Origin: Desulfomonilaceae bacterium
GTDB lineage: Bacteria; Desulfobacterota; Desulfomonilia; Desulfomonilales; Desulfomonilaceae
DNA length: 64,000 nt
Assembly: GCA_041662605.1 (NCBI GenBank)
Contig: JBAZSD010000019.1
Span: 1 to 64,000 of the forward strand
Direction: 5' to 3'
Shown: positions 41,595-51,188 of the stretch, piece by piece
Position numbering within the stretch: the stretch's first letter is position 1
Layout of the letters: the number at the start of each line of letters is the position of its first letter
Translations under genes and position numbers: made by a program
The notes under the pieces: generated by a model
The model's input: only the letters and a program-made list of their open reading frames with translations
The model's database searches: none
What the model was told of the DNA's origin: nothing

Positions 41595-42335
41595 TTATCG
41601 AATCTGTTCGGAGATTTTCCCAAAACGTCGTTGCCTCGAGCGAAACGCTTCTATAGCTTCCCAGAAAGCTGCTTCATCGAAATCCGGCCACAATAGATCC
41701 GTAAAATAAAGTTCTGAATACGCGGCCTGCCAAAGCAGAAAATTGCTGATACGAATTTCTCCGCCAGTACGTATCAGAAGGTCAGGATCCGGCACGTCGG
41801 CAGTATCCAGAAAAGACTCAAAAACTTTATCATCTATGTCCTTATCTTTCAGCGCTCCTGAACGGACGGACTCACTCATCTTGATTGCGGCAGCCACTAT
41901 CTCCTGCCGCCCCCCATAAGACAAAGCCACGGTAAGGACCATTGTTTTGTTATTCGCGGTTCTTTCAATGGCCGAGTTTATCTTCTCCCTGACTACCGTT
42001 GGCAATCTATCCATCTGACCTATTATATTGAATCTTATGTCATTTTTGTGAATTTCATTTAGTTCAGAGTCAATGAACTGTGACAACAGCCGCATCAAAC
42101 CTGACACTTCCGTTTCCGGTCTTTGCCAGTTTTCAGTAGAAAAAGCGTATAGAGTCAGGAATTTCACACCATTGCGTCTACAAAACTCCACAGCGCGTCG
42201 CACCGATTTGGCGCCCTGCCTGTGCCCCTCTAAACGCGGCATGAATCGCCGTTTTGCCCAACGACCGTTGCCATCCATTATGATGGCCACATGAGTGGGA
42301 ACACCTTTTGAAGACGGGTCGGAATTAGAGTTCAA
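41595..42335 (-). CDS. uppS: Undecaprenyl diphosphate synthase
   Basis: A 246-residue cis-prenyltransferase that makes the lipid carrier of cell-wall synthesis. HVAIIMDGNGRWAKRR (catalytic Asp and Arg, about 16-31), LTLYAFSTENWQRP (about 61), and the C-terminal DLLIRTGGEIRISNFLLWQ then AAYSELYFTDLLWPDF. TTG start by context (20 residues before MDGNGRW is the norm); a ribosome site is not obvious. Gap of about 100 bp after frr. Confidence 0.96.
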   Translation of the reverse strand: MNSNSDPSSKGVPTHVAIIMDGNGRWAKRRFMPRLEGHRQGAKSVRRAVEFCRRNGVKFLTLYAFSTENWQRPETEVSGLMRLLSQFIDSELNEIHKNDIRFNIIGQMDRLPTVVREKINSAIERTANNKTMVLTVALSYGGRQEIVAAAIKMSESVRSGALKDKDIDDKVFESFLDTADVPDPDLLIRTGGEIRISNFLLWQAAYSELYFTDLLWPDFDEAAFWEAIEAFRSRQRRFGKISEQIR

Positions 42336-42434
42336 TTGGGCGCTCTTAGATCAGCCGAGTGGTTTTGGTAGTAAACAAATTGGCGCTAAATCATGGACCA
42401 CAAACTGAAAAAATCCAATCATCTTAATTGAAAC

Positions 42435-42992
42435 TTATATCTCCATAATTTCCGATTCCTTTTCAGCAGCGACAGAATCCACCTTATCTATGAATTCATC
42501 CGTAGCCTTTTGGACTCGTTCTTGCGCCTTGTGCAGATCATCTTCCGAAATTTCCTTATCCTTTTTCAGATCCTTGAGCAATTCATTGGCGTCACGTCTG
42601 TGATTTCGGATCTGAACCTTAAATTCCTCAGCCAGCTTCTTGACCAATTTCACCAGCTCTTTCCTTCTTTGAGACGTTAAAGGTGGCAAAACAACTCTGA
42701 TCACTTTCCCGTCATTCATAGGATTCAGCCCTAGATCCGACTTCAAGATAGCCTTTTCGATATCTGAGACAGCCTGGGAATCCCACGGCTGTATGGCTAT
42801 CTGACGAGGTTCCGGAATTGACAGTGTGGCTAGCTGGTTCAGGGGAGTAGGTGTCCCGTAATAATTTGGTGTGATTCCTTCCATCAACGCGAGCGACGCT
42901 CTTCCAGTTCTTATACGTTTTAGATCTTTCTTTAGAGCGTCAATTGATTTGTCCATCGCAAGCTTCGTTTCATTGAGCAAATCTTCTAACAT
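42435..42992 (-). CDS. frr: Ribosome recycling factor
   Basis: A 185-residue RRF. Typical helices and motif LKRIRTGRASLALMEGITPN then YYGTPTPLNQLATLSIPEPR (about 25-65), then PPLTSQRRKELVKLVKKLAE and a C-terminal helix ending MEI. Full length. It splits post-termination ribosomes with EF-G. Follows pyrH by 45 bp. Confidence 0.97.
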   Translation of the reverse strand: MLEDLLNETKLAMDKSIDALKKDLKRIRTGRASLALMEGITPNYYGTPTPLNQLATLSIPEPRQIAIQPWDSQAVSDIEKAILKSDLGLNPMNDGKVIRVVLPPLTSQRRKELVKLVKKLAEEFKVQIRNHRRDANELLKDLKKDKEISEDDLHKAQERVQKATDEFIDKVDSVAAEKESEIMEI

Positions 42993-43037
42993 ATTTGGGT
43001 CAGCCTCTCCTCTCTGATTAAGTTAACGTTAAGGAAA

Positions 43038-43751
43038 TCAGGGTGTTATGACAGTCCCGATTTTCTCCCCTCTCAGAGCTCTCTTGATATTTCCCCGAAC
43101 ATGCAGGTTCAAAACGATTGTAGGGATAGAACGTCTTCCCAATATTTCAACACTCGCGGCGTCAATTACTTTCAGCTTTTTCTGCAAGACCTCTTCCGAC
43201 GATATGGATTCAAATCGACAAGCGTCAGGGTATTTTCGGGGATCTTTATCGTAAACGCCATCAACCTGAGTCGCCTTAATCATGACGTCGGCATCCATCT
43301 GAACCGCTCTAAGAGCCGCCGCTGAATCGGTTGTAAAACAGGGATTGCCAGTGCCCCCAGAGAAAATCACAATTTCCCGGTTTTCGAAACACTTCTTCAG
43401 GGCTTCTCTGGAATAAGCTTCAACGAATTGACCGACATTGAAAGAGGACATGACCGAAGTGTCTCGACCCAAGGATCTAATTGCGGATCTTAGAGCCAGG
43501 GCATTGATCACAGTAGCGATCATTCCCATCTCATCCCCTACTAGGGGTTCAGCGCCTACCGAATCAGCGTCAATGCCACGAATGATATTTCCACCGCCGA
43601 CGACTATTCCAATTTGGCGGTCGTCAGCGGCGCATGAAACTATCTCCTGAGCAATCCAGGATATTTTGGATCCATCAAAACCAAAGCCCTTTTCTCCGGC
43701 CAACGCCTCACCGGATATTTTCAGCAGAGCTCGGCCATAACTGGGTACCAC
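43038..43751 (-). CDS. pyrH: UMP kinase
   Basis: A 237-residue hexameric bacterial UMP kinase (amino-acid kinase fold). LLKISGEALAGEKGFGFD at the N-terminus, VVGGGNIIRG (about 50), and FSGGTGNPCFTTDSAAALRA (about 130) are visible. The GTG start follows GGAG by six bases. Eleven bp after tsf. Confidence 0.96.
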   Translation of the reverse strand: MVPSYGRALLKISGEALAGEKGFGFDGSKISWIAQEIVSCAADDRQIGIVVGGGNIIRGIDADSVGAEPLVGDEMGMIATVINALALRSAIRSLGRDTSVMSSFNVGQFVEAYSREALKKCFENREIVIFSGGTGNPCFTTDSAAALRAVQMDADVMIKATQVDGVYDKDPRKYPDACRFESISSEEVLQKKLKVIDAASVEILGRRSIPTIVLNLHVRGNIKRALRGEKIGTVITP

Positions 43752-43762
43752 AGTTATCTCCT

Positions 43763-44362
43763 TTAGTCAGACTGACCCAACTGAAACCTTGAAAATCTTC
43801 CCACGGTAATATTTTCTCCTAGCTGAGCCATTTTCTCCTTGATCATATCCTGAACGGTTTTCTTATCATCCTTTACAAACGGCTGATCAAGCAGACACGT
43901 GTCGGAGAAGAATTTCTTTAGTTTGCCTTCCGCGATTTTCTCTAGCATCTTTTCGGGTTTGCCGGCGTCTCGTGCCTGAACCATATAGATCTCTTTTTCC
44001 TTGGCCAAAATGTCTTCCGGCACATCCGTGGATGAAATCCATCTGGGAGCGCTAGCAGCGATCTGCATGCTCAGATCCTTAAGTAATTCTGCGAACTGCT
44101 CAGTTTTTGCGACGAAGTCACTCTCGCAATTCAACTCCAACAAAACGCCGATTTTACCGTTCATATGTATATATGAACCAATTTTACCTTCCGAAGTAGC
44201 TCTTCCTTCCCTTTTAGCAGCCTTAAGAGCCCCTTTCTTACGAAGATAATCAATGGCCTCTTCCATATTGCCGGATGTCTCAATCAAGGCCTTCTTGCAA
44301 TCCATTAGTCCCAATCCGGTCTTTTCTCTCAGTTCCTTTACTTGACTTGCTGATATGTCCAT
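43763..44362 (-). CDS. tsf: Elongation factor Ts
   Basis: A 199-residue nucleotide exchange factor for EF-Tu. N-terminal UBA-like domain VKELREKTGLGLMDCKKALI and the core ELNCESDFVAKTEQF (about 76). It is the short form (about 200 residues, as in Thermus), lacking the second half-domain of the E. coli protein; the C-terminus NITVGRFSRFQLG is the standard end of that form. Ribosome site GAGGAGGCGATCCG before the ATG. Confidence 0.97.
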   Translation of the reverse strand: MDISASQVKELREKTGLGLMDCKKALIETSGNMEEAIDYLRKKGALKAAKREGRATSEGKIGSYIHMNGKIGVLLELNCESDFVAKTEQFAELLKDLSMQIAASAPRWISSTDVPEDILAKEKEIYMVQARDAGKPEKMLEKIAEGKLKKFFSDTCLLDQPFVKDDKKTVQDMIKEKMAQLGENITVGRFSRFQLGQSD

Positions 44363-44602
44363 CGGATCGCCTCCTCTTTGTCGAATGGTCTAATCAAGTG
44401 GCCCCAAGCCTCAGGTGAATCAGTCTTTAACTCCGTTATAAATGGCTACGCTCACCTAGGACCGTGGCATCCACGCCATCATCGATAATCGAAAGTTCTC
44501 GCCTCAATTCTTTCGGGCGGTCGGCAACCGCAGAACAGCGAGGTATATGGCCAGTCGATGACATGCGAAAATGGGGCCAGATCGAATTTTGCGCTAACTG
44601 AA

Positions 44603-45451
44603 CTAAATCGTTTCTTTTTCGGATTCCTCATCCTCCGGGGAATCGTCAACGCTCTCTTCTAATACCACGTCTTTCTTATCAATATCACTGGATATTTCAT
44701 CAGATTCTTCATCTTTCATCACAACAGGAATATCGCCAAGACCACCGTCTTCTTTCAGCGACGCCTCGTAGATCGCTCGCCCTTCGATGGAGGCGTCTGC
44801 GATTTTTGCCGCAAACAGCCGGATGGCTCTTATGGCGTCGTCATTGCCGGGGATCACATAATCTATTTCATCAGGATCACAGTTCGAATCAACTATGGCA
44901 ACAATGGGGATTCCAAGCTTGCGGGCCTCTTTGACCGCAATATTTTCTTTCTTGGGGTCCACCACGAAAACAACTCCCGGGAGACGTTTCATGTCGCGGA
45001 TACCGGACAGGTTCTTGTTGAGTTTCTCGTACTGTTTGGAGATGTTGACCAATTCCTTTTTTGTAAAATTAGTCTCTTCAGGCTTGTCGAGAATGACGCC
45101 CAACTGATTGAGGCGTTCGATGCTCTGTTTGATGGTGGAAAAGTTGGTGAGCATGCCACCTAACCATCTTTGGTTCACATAGAATTGGCCACATCTGGAG
45201 GCCTCTTCGAGGACAGCGTCCTGAGCCTGCTTTTTTGTCCCGACAAATAATACTCCCACTCCTGAGGCGGCTGCGTCCTGGACGAACTGGTAAGCTTTCT
45301 TGAAAAGGCGCACCGTTTTCTGTAGGTCAATAATATAGATGCCGTTTCGAGCGCCAAAGATGTACTGTTTCATTTTCGGATTCCATCGTCTGGTTTGATG
45401 TCCGAAATGAACGCCGGCTTCCAACAGTTGTTTCATTGTGACTAGAGACAA
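44603..45451 (-). CDS. rpsB: 30S ribosomal protein uS2
   Basis: A 282-residue S2. Starts MSLVTMKQLLEAGVHFGHQT and contains RWNPKMKQYIFGARNGIYII, RWLGGMLTNFSTIKQSI and DSNCDPDEIDYVIPGNDDAI. The final ~45 residues are a highly acidic extension (DEESDEISSDIDKKD...EDEESEKETI) beyond the usual length. First gene of the rpsB-tsf-pyrH-frr-uppS-cdsA-dxr set; a 240-bp gap separates it from tsf. Confidence 0.97.
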   Translation of the reverse strand: MSLVTMKQLLEAGVHFGHQTRRWNPKMKQYIFGARNGIYIIDLQKTVRLFKKAYQFVQDAAASGVGVLFVGTKKQAQDAVLEEASRCGQFYVNQRWLGGMLTNFSTIKQSIERLNQLGVILDKPEETNFTKKELVNISKQYEKLNKNLSGIRDMKRLPGVVFVVDPKKENIAVKEARKLGIPIVAIVDSNCDPDEIDYVIPGNDDAIRAIRLFAAKIADASIEGRAIYEASLKEDGGLGDIPVVMKDEESDEISSDIDKKDVVLEESVDDSPEDEESEKETI

Positions 45452-45570
45452 TTAAAGAACTCCTTTTCGGGTTAATTCTTCCATCCCCAGTACACGAATC
45501 AACGCGACCCGATCTAGGGGGATGTGCAAGTTAATCTATTATTATTAACATTTCTTTTTCAGAAAGCAAT

Positions 45571-45603
45571 AAAAAAGGCGATCCTATAGAGAATCGCCTT
45601 TCC
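45571..45603 (-). terminator. Intrinsic terminator of the dsrMKJOP operon
   Basis: Stem AAGGCGAT (45575-45582) and ATCGCCTT (45593-45600), followed on the minus strand by TTTTTTATTG. It lies 35 bp after the dsrP stop and before rpsB. A classical rho-independent terminator. Confidence 0.88.
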
Positions 45604-45634
45604 CGATCAAAGAATTTTCTTCGGTATTTAAGCT

Positions 45635-46789
45635 TTACGCCGATTCAAGTTTAACACTCAGGGCAACCTTGTAGAGCACTGACAGAATCAGGAATCCAAG
45701 GGCCCAAACTCCAATTACGATACCGATCTCAGGAAGTGTGGGATGATATTCAGTCACCGTTTCCAAAGGAGAAGGGATATAACCTGTAAGAACCAATGTG
45801 ATACCCTTTTCGATCCATAATGAGAAGAAAACCGCAGCGCATCCGACCGCCAAGGTTCCCGGGCTATTCCTGGTCTTCGGATTAATTAAAAGAATCAGCG
45901 AAATTGCCGCTAATATGGTCGAGGCCCACATCCACGGAACCAAGCCATCGTGGCCGTGCAGACCCACAAACAAGTAGTTAAAATGATACATATGTTCTGG
46001 AATTTGACTGTAGTAAACCGTGAAAAGCTCACACAGCACAAAGAACACGCTGATGATCATGGCGTACGTCACTATTTTGGATAAAGCCTGAATGGCCTCC
46101 CAACCTGCGTCAAACCTCGCGTATTTCCTGAGAAACAAACATATAAGTATCAAGAGGGCTGGACCTGCAGCGAACGCAGACGCCAGAAATCGCGGGGCCA
46201 TGATGGCGCTCAACCAAAAGCCACGCCCAGGAAGGCCAGCGTAAAGGAACGCCGTAACCGTGTGAATACTAACGGCCCATGGTATTGACAGATAGATAAA
46301 CGGTTTGATCCACTTCGGAGGTGGACAGGATTTGGCTTCCGATTCCAACACTGTCCAGCCGACAAAGATGTTTAAGAACAGATATCCGTTTAACACCACC
46401 ATGTCCCAGAAGAGCACTGAATTAGGCGTGGGGTACAACAGGACGTTGAATGCTCTGTCAGGGCGCCCGAGGTCTACCACAATAAATGACAGACACATCG
46501 TAACGGCGGCCACGGCCAGGAATTCACCCAGGATAGTGATTTTCCCGAATACCTTGTAATTGTGAAGGTAGTATGGGAGCACCAGCATAACAGCCGAAGC
46601 GGCCACGCCGACAAGGAACGTGAATTGTCCTATGTACAGTCCCCAGGAAACATCACGGCTCATCCCGGTGATTCCCAAACCATAGCTGAGCTGCATCAGG
46701 TAAAACCTGAAGCCCATTCCGAACAGGATCAGAAGAAAACCTATCCACGCAAAATAGCTCTTATTACCTCTTAAAGCCTTTTCAAGCAT
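45635..46789 (-). CDS. dsrP: DsrP, NrfD-like quinone-interacting membrane subunit
   Basis: A 384-residue integral membrane protein with about ten helices of the NrfD/PsrC type. It includes GMSRDVSWGLYIGQFTFLVG (about 42) and VVDLGRPDRAFNVLLYP (about 102), conserved around the quinone site. Within the DsrMKJOP complex it pairs with DsrO to exchange electrons with menaquinone. GAGGT before the ATG; it starts 7 bp after dsrO and is the last gene of the operon. Confidence 0.95.
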   Translation of the reverse strand: MLEKALRGNKSYFAWIGFLLILFGMGFRFYLMQLSYGLGITGMSRDVSWGLYIGQFTFLVGVAASAVMLVLPYYLHNYKVFGKITILGEFLAVAAVTMCLSFIVVDLGRPDRAFNVLLYPTPNSVLFWDMVVLNGYLFLNIFVGWTVLESEAKSCPPPKWIKPFIYLSIPWAVSIHTVTAFLYAGLPGRGFWLSAIMAPRFLASAFAAGPALLILICLFLRKYARFDAGWEAIQALSKIVTYAMIISVFFVLCELFTVYYSQIPEHMYHFNYLFVGLHGHDGLVPWMWASTILAAISLILLINPKTRNSPGTLAVGCAAVFFSLWIEKGITLVLTGYIPSPLETVTEYHPTLPEIGIVIGVWALGFLILSVLYKVALSVKLESA

Positions 46790-46796
46790 GGTTACC

Positions 46797-47585
46797 TCAC
46801 AAAATATAATAAACCTGCGGACGTGTGCCTAAATGGGGTTTACGTTGAATTGACGGATGAGCTCGCAACAGTTCTCGAACTTCCGACTTAGAATCCTCCA
46901 AATCGCCAAAAACAAGCGCTTTTTCCTTACAGGCTTCAACGCAAGCCGGGATTTTACCGACAGCCAAACGCTCCGAGCAGAAATTACATTTCTCCACGAC
47001 GCCTCTGCTTCGTGTCGGAAATTCCGGATTTTCCTTTTTTATGAAAGGCCTTGGATCCCGCCAGTTAAGGTTTCTTGCGCCGTATGGACAAGCCGCCATA
47101 CAAAAACGACAACCGATGCAACGATGATAATCCATCTGCACGATTCCGTCTGGACGGCGGAAAGTGGCTTGGACCGGACAAACCCTAACGCATGGTGGAT
47201 TATCGCAATGGTTGCAAAGGACCATAAACGGCAAACCTTTAAGACTGTCCTTCACAAAACCCTCGATGTAAGGATTTTCCTGTCCCGGAAAGGCATGTTC
47301 ATAGGAAGTTTGCCAGATCCACTTAACCTCATCTTTAGGGTTACCAAAATCCGGAATGTTATGAGCATCGTTACACGCCTGCACACAATCCTTGCAGCCC
47401 TCCTTGGCGTTAAGGCATTTCTTTTGGTCCACAACCATGGCCCATCTCTTCCCATTAAGGGCCTTTGGGTCTCTTTCAAATTTTGGCTCTGCGTTTCCCG
47501 CTACAGCCTCAGCCACCGGCTTGGCGCCAAAACCCAGCACTGACAGACCGGCGACCTTCAAGAATGTTCTTCTTGTCTCGTCCAT
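46797..47585 (-). CDS. dsrO: DsrO, periplasmic iron-sulfur subunit
   Basis: A 262-residue ferredoxin-like protein with a twin-arginine signal (RRTFLK at residues 5-10). Cysteine groups for four [4Fe-4S] clusters: CLNAKEGCKDCVQAC, CNHCDNPPCVRVCPVQATFR, CIGCRFCMAACPYGARN and CNFCSERLAVGKIPACVEAC. This order is that of the NrfC/DsrO group. It couples DsrJ with DsrP on the periplasmic side. ATG overlaps the dsrJ stop (TAATG). Confidence 0.95.
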   Translation of the reverse strand: MDETRRTFLKVAGLSVLGFGAKPVAEAVAGNAEPKFERDPKALNGKRWAMVVDQKKCLNAKEGCKDCVQACNDAHNIPDFGNPKDEVKWIWQTSYEHAFPGQENPYIEGFVKDSLKGLPFMVLCNHCDNPPCVRVCPVQATFRRPDGIVQMDYHRCIGCRFCMAACPYGARNLNWRDPRPFIKKENPEFPTRSRGVVEKCNFCSERLAVGKIPACVEACKEKALVFGDLEDSKSEVRELLRAHPSIQRKPHLGTRPQVYYIL

Positions 47586-47986
47586 TAGTTAACGCTCCTT
47601 CCGGCCTGCTGCTCCTGTTCTTTCGGCGCTATGTGACAATCCCAACAATTCGGAGCCACATTCAAGTAGTTGTGGCAACGGTCACAAAACTTGGTCTTGC
47701 TTGAATGACACTTGGAGCAGGTGTTCTGGAGACTCATGTTGAATTCCTTACCAGAGGAATTCACATATATTCGCTTATCATTTCTCACCACCTCATCTCT
47801 CCACTGGTTCAAAAGCTCCATGTGGTTGGCCTGCATGAAAGCCTTTGATTCCACACATTGCTTCTCCTTCGTGCCAACCTCCAGTTTTGGTGGGGTAGAG
47901 GCCTTGCCGAAATTGTACCAGAAAGGCGATGTAATCAGGGCGAGAAATATAACGATTCCGATTAAGATTTTTCCAGCGTTATACAT
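47585..47986 (-). CDS. dsrJ: DsrJ, periplasmic triheme cytochrome c
   Basis: A 133-residue membrane-anchored cytochrome. The ATG at 47986 follows GGAGGACGAG; the longer frame would overlap dsrK and is not used. An N-terminal anchor (residues 5-25) precedes three CxxCH haem motifs: CSKCH, CDRCH and CWDCH. Cys44 in KEKQCVESKAFM corresponds to the unusual cysteine ligand known for one DsrJ haem. It is the periplasmic electron carrier of DsrMKJOP. Confidence 0.95.
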   Translation of the reverse strand: MYNAGKILIGIVIFLALITSPFWYNFGKASTPPKLEVGTKEKQCVESKAFMQANHMELLNQWRDEVVRNDKRIYVNSSGKEFNMSLQNTCSKCHSSKTKFCDRCHNYLNVAPNCWDCHIAPKEQEQQAGRSVN

Positions 47987-47987
47987 T

Positions 47988-49607
47988 CTACTCGTCCTCC
48001 TCTTCGTCCCCAAAGGGTTCGCCTCGCAAATCGAGAGTTCGCTCGTTCTCACCCTTCATAACCAATGCGTTGGCCAGAAGTTCATGAATTCCACCAACCG
48101 ACACATCCGGCGCCCAGTAATGAGTCATGGCGGTCAGAGTAGCGCGATCAATTGCGCACATGCACAAAAGGTGGTTTACATCATACTTGTCTCTAACGTG
48201 CCGTAAGGCGCTGGCCCGAGGGAAGGCCCCTCGCATACGCATGTCAATGTTCTCGTCGTTTCCCAGGCCTGCGCCGCCACCACAGCAGAAGGTCTGCTCC
48301 CTGATGGTGTTTTCGGGCATTTCATGGAAATTGTTCATTACATTCCGAATGACGTATCTAGGCTCTTCAAGGAGTCCGGCCGCACGAGCCGGGTTGCATG
48401 AATCATGATATGTCGCTATGAATTTATCGTTACGACTTGGGTCGAGCTTTAGCTTGCCATTCTTAATCAGGTCCGAACTAAACTCTGTTATGTGGACCAT
48501 TTTGGTCTGCTTGGCGTTTTCGAATTTGGTTCCTGTGATGGGTGAAACGGGTTCTTCGAGGAAATCAGCGGGCCCGTTCATGGTCTCCATGTACTGGTGC
48601 ATAACTCGCCACATGTGCCCGCATTCACCACCGATAATCCATTTGACCCCAAGTCTCTTGGCTTCTGCGTAGATCTTTGCGTTAAGGCGTTTGATCATCT
48701 CGTGTGAAGTAAACAGGCCAAAATTTCCACCTTCGGACGCATAAGTGCTCCACGTGTAATCAAGTCCAAGCTCATGGAACAGCATCATGTATCCCATACA
48801 CGTGTAAGTCCCAGGATCTGCGAAGTAGTCGCCTGAAGGGGTTACGAAAAGTATCTCGGCTCCCTTTTTATTAATGGGCAGGTCTATTTTAACTCCTGTA
48901 ATGTCCTCGATGTCATCCGTCATGAACTGCCACATGTCCACTAGCCCGTGGGGTGGTATGCCCAAGTGATTCCCCGTGCGATAGCAGTTCGCTACAGGCT
49001 CTATTACCCAGTTAATGTTCAAACCGACAAGATTGAGCAATTCCCTGCCGATCATTGTAACTTCCGCCGTATCGATGCCATAAGGGCAAAAAACTGAGCA
49101 TCGCCTGCATTCGGTGCACTGGAAAAAGTAATAGAACCACTCTTTTAAAACATCGACAGTGAGCTTCCTGGCGCCTCCAAGACGACCAAGCATCTTTCCG
49201 AGTAATGTGAAATCATTACGATACACGCTCCGGATAAGTTCGGCTCGAAGGACCGGCATGTTCTTTGGGTCACCCGATCCGATAAAAAAATGGCACTTGT
49301 CAGCGCATGCTCCGCACCGAACACAGATGTCCATGAAGAGTCTGAACGATCGGTATTTCTCTAACCGTTCCTTGAATCCCTTCATTATTATCTCATGCCA
49401 GTTTTCCGGCAACTTCCAATCTTCATCAGCGGGAGACCACTGACGCGGGTTGGCCATTCCCAGTATTTTAAGATTTTTCCCTGCAGCGGGGTAACTGTAT
49501 GTGCCGTCCCTGAACACAGTGGGGGTATCCATCCAACCTTTTTCGGGTGGTTTGTTCAGGTCTATATTCATCAAGTCCTGAGGTTTGGGTAAATCGTGTA
49601 GCTCCAT
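47988..49607 (-). CDS. dsrK: DsrK, cytoplasmic HdrD-like iron-sulfur catalytic subunit
   Basis: A 539-residue HdrD-related protein. Two [4Fe-4S] ferredoxin sites, CVRCGACADKCHFFIGSGDP (about 92) and CTECRRCSVFCPYG (about 165), and a CCG domain with FCCGGGAGLGNDE (about 440) that holds the special noncubane cluster, plus HDSCNPARAAG upstream. It is thought to reduce the DsrC trisulfide formed by dissimilatory sulfite reductase. AAGGAG before ATG; directly after dsrM. Confidence 0.96.
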   Translation of the reverse strand: MELHDLPKPQDLMNIDLNKPPEKGWMDTPTVFRDGTYSYPAAGKNLKILGMANPRQWSPADEDWKLPENWHEIIMKGFKERLEKYRSFRLFMDICVRCGACADKCHFFIGSGDPKNMPVLRAELIRSVYRNDFTLLGKMLGRLGGARKLTVDVLKEWFYYFFQCTECRRCSVFCPYGIDTAEVTMIGRELLNLVGLNINWVIEPVANCYRTGNHLGIPPHGLVDMWQFMTDDIEDITGVKIDLPINKKGAEILFVTPSGDYFADPGTYTCMGYMMLFHELGLDYTWSTYASEGGNFGLFTSHEMIKRLNAKIYAEAKRLGVKWIIGGECGHMWRVMHQYMETMNGPADFLEEPVSPITGTKFENAKQTKMVHITEFSSDLIKNGKLKLDPSRNDKFIATYHDSCNPARAAGLLEEPRYVIRNVMNNFHEMPENTIREQTFCCGGGAGLGNDENIDMRMRGAFPRASALRHVRDKYDVNHLLCMCAIDRATLTAMTHYWAPDVSVGGIHELLANALVMKGENERTLDLRGEPFGDEEEDE

Positions 49608-49609
49608 GG

Positions 49610-50614
49610 TTACTCCTTATCCACCGGGATGCCGACTTCTTTCATCTTTTCCCTGAAATCATCCTCGTATTCTTCATAAGTATGGACCTTAACTGGATAA
49701 TTCCACGGATTCACGTAGCGTTCACTTCGGTTAACATTCGCGAGGTTTCGCGTGGGGCTCAGGAAAACTCCCCCAGCGTGCATCAATTTCGAGAATGGAA
49801 AATAAGCGATTAGAACGCTTACGAGAAATAGATGAACATAAAAAATTGGGTGAATCCCCGGTTGCGCAACCGGGTGCAGTGTGAAAAGGCCCAATGCCAG
49901 TGTCTTGACGCCCAGCAGGTCGACTTTATAGACATTCCTCATCAATACCCCGGAGACTCCAATACCAAGTATCAGAAACAACGCAAAATAATCTGCCGGC
50001 AATGAGATGTAACGAACTTGAGGCAGCGTGACCCTTCTTAAGAACAGCATTGTGACAGCCCCCAAGAAAAGGAGATCACTGATAAACACTGTAGGGACCA
50101 TGATCTGAAAAAAGCCGTCTACTGACGTTATAGCCTCAACAAATGAGGGAATCGGCTCCATGAAGAATCTGAAATGACGGAGCAAAATTATGAGGAACGA
50201 ATAGTGAAAGAGGATTCCGAACAGCCACAACCACTTGGCGGAAGCGTAAGTGACCTTCGGCCCTTGTCTCAACTCTGCCTTAGTGTTCCTGAAAAGAGAC
50301 CTGAACAAAAAGACTTCAAGAAACATCCTGCCGATAACGCCCCACGTGTTGTAGGGACAATCCAGATTATCGGCTTTTATCCAGGGCAAGGACTTGCCTT
50401 GTCCACATGTTGTTGGAATACGAAATGGGACTGGGATTCGAGCCCAATCCACAATTCGGTAAACAACCCCGATAACAAATATGGCCAACGCTATGTAAGG
50501 GATGATAACTCCAAACAATGAGTCAAGGCCTATGGCCCCTACTCCGAACCAAGAGATCACCACCAGCGCCGCTACCGCTATCAGGGCCGAAACCAAAGAA
50601 AACAATGCGTTCAT
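49610..50614 (-). CDS. dsrM: DsrM, NarI-like cytochrome b subunit
   Basis: A 334-residue membrane subunit with about six helices. Histidines in membrane segments (LFHYSFLIILLRHFRF, about 137-152, and FYVHLFLVSVLIAYFPFSKL then MHAGG, about 258-282) are expected haem b ligands. It passes electrons from menaquinol to DsrK. GAGGTGG upstream of the ATG. First gene of dsrMKJOP, 49 bp after an RsbRD-N gene. Confidence 0.95.
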   Translation of the reverse strand: MNALFSLVSALIAVAALVVISWFGVGAIGLDSLFGVIIPYIALAIFVIGVVYRIVDWARIPVPFRIPTTCGQGKSLPWIKADNLDCPYNTWGVIGRMFLEVFLFRSLFRNTKAELRQGPKVTYASAKWLWLFGILFHYSFLIILLRHFRFFMEPIPSFVEAITSVDGFFQIMVPTVFISDLLFLGAVTMLFLRRVTLPQVRYISLPADYFALFLILGIGVSGVLMRNVYKVDLLGVKTLALGLFTLHPVAQPGIHPIFYVHLFLVSVLIAYFPFSKLMHAGGVFLSPTRNLANVNRSERYVNPWNYPVKVHTYEEYEDDFREKMKEVGIPVDKE

Positions 50615-50663
50615 TCGACCACCTCGATTAACTTAACACTGTTTTATGAACCACTAAGGGACA

Positions 50664-51188
50664 CTACCAATCGTGAGGCGCCCCGTATTTCATACACGCT
50701 CTTTCCAGGATTCGGGATGACCGATTCCTGATTTCCATGGCCCGTATTTCAAAAAGTTTCTCACGGCATTTCATGTAAATGTCAAAAGCTGTCAAGGCCA
50801 GAGAATCTATCCTCGAATATATAATTACAAGTTCATCAAAAAGGTTTGTGTCTCTTATCATCTTTTGCGGAATCTTTTCTTTGATGATTTTTCTGAGAAG
50901 AAATAGAAAACCTACCGCATCGGACGCCGAGAACTGCTGAACAGCGCGAATCCTAACGATGTCGTCCAAACGTCGGACCAACTCCGGGGGATAATCTGAA
51001 TTTGACCCAATTACCCAGTCAAAAAGGGTTTCTGAGCCGTCAGCTATAGCCGCCCCCACGGGGTTAGCGAACTGGTTCTTTTGATTTTTCATGAACGAAC
51101 CGGCTTCAGGCGGGTACGTATCAATTGTAAGATCAGCCCATCGTTTAACTATGTCTTTTTTGTTTTCTGAAAGAATGTCTCTTAACAT
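50664..51188 (-). CDS. RsbRD N-terminal-domain protein upstream of dsrMKJOP
   Basis: A 174-residue helical protein matching the RsbRD_N domain as I remember it: LRDILSENKKDIVKRWADLT then IDTYP at the start, NPVGAAIADGSETLFDWVIG, and the long helices RAVQQFSASDAVGFLFLLRK and IYSRIDSLALTAFDIYMKCR. RsbRD_N domains act as sensory modules in stressosome-like systems; here it is stand-alone, without STAS. Position next to dsrMKJOP is a pattern I recall in other sulfate reducers, suggesting a sensory or regulatory link to the complex. ATG 51188 preferred over a start ten codons upstream. Confidence 0.75.
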   Translation of the reverse strand: MLRDILSENKKDIVKRWADLTIDTYPPEAGSFMKNQKNQFANPVGAAIADGSETLFDWVIGSNSDYPPELVRRLDDIVRIRAVQQFSASDAVGFLFLLRKIIKEKIPQKMIRDTNLFDELVIIYSRIDSLALTAFDIYMKCREKLFEIRAMEIRNRSSRILERACMKYGAPHDW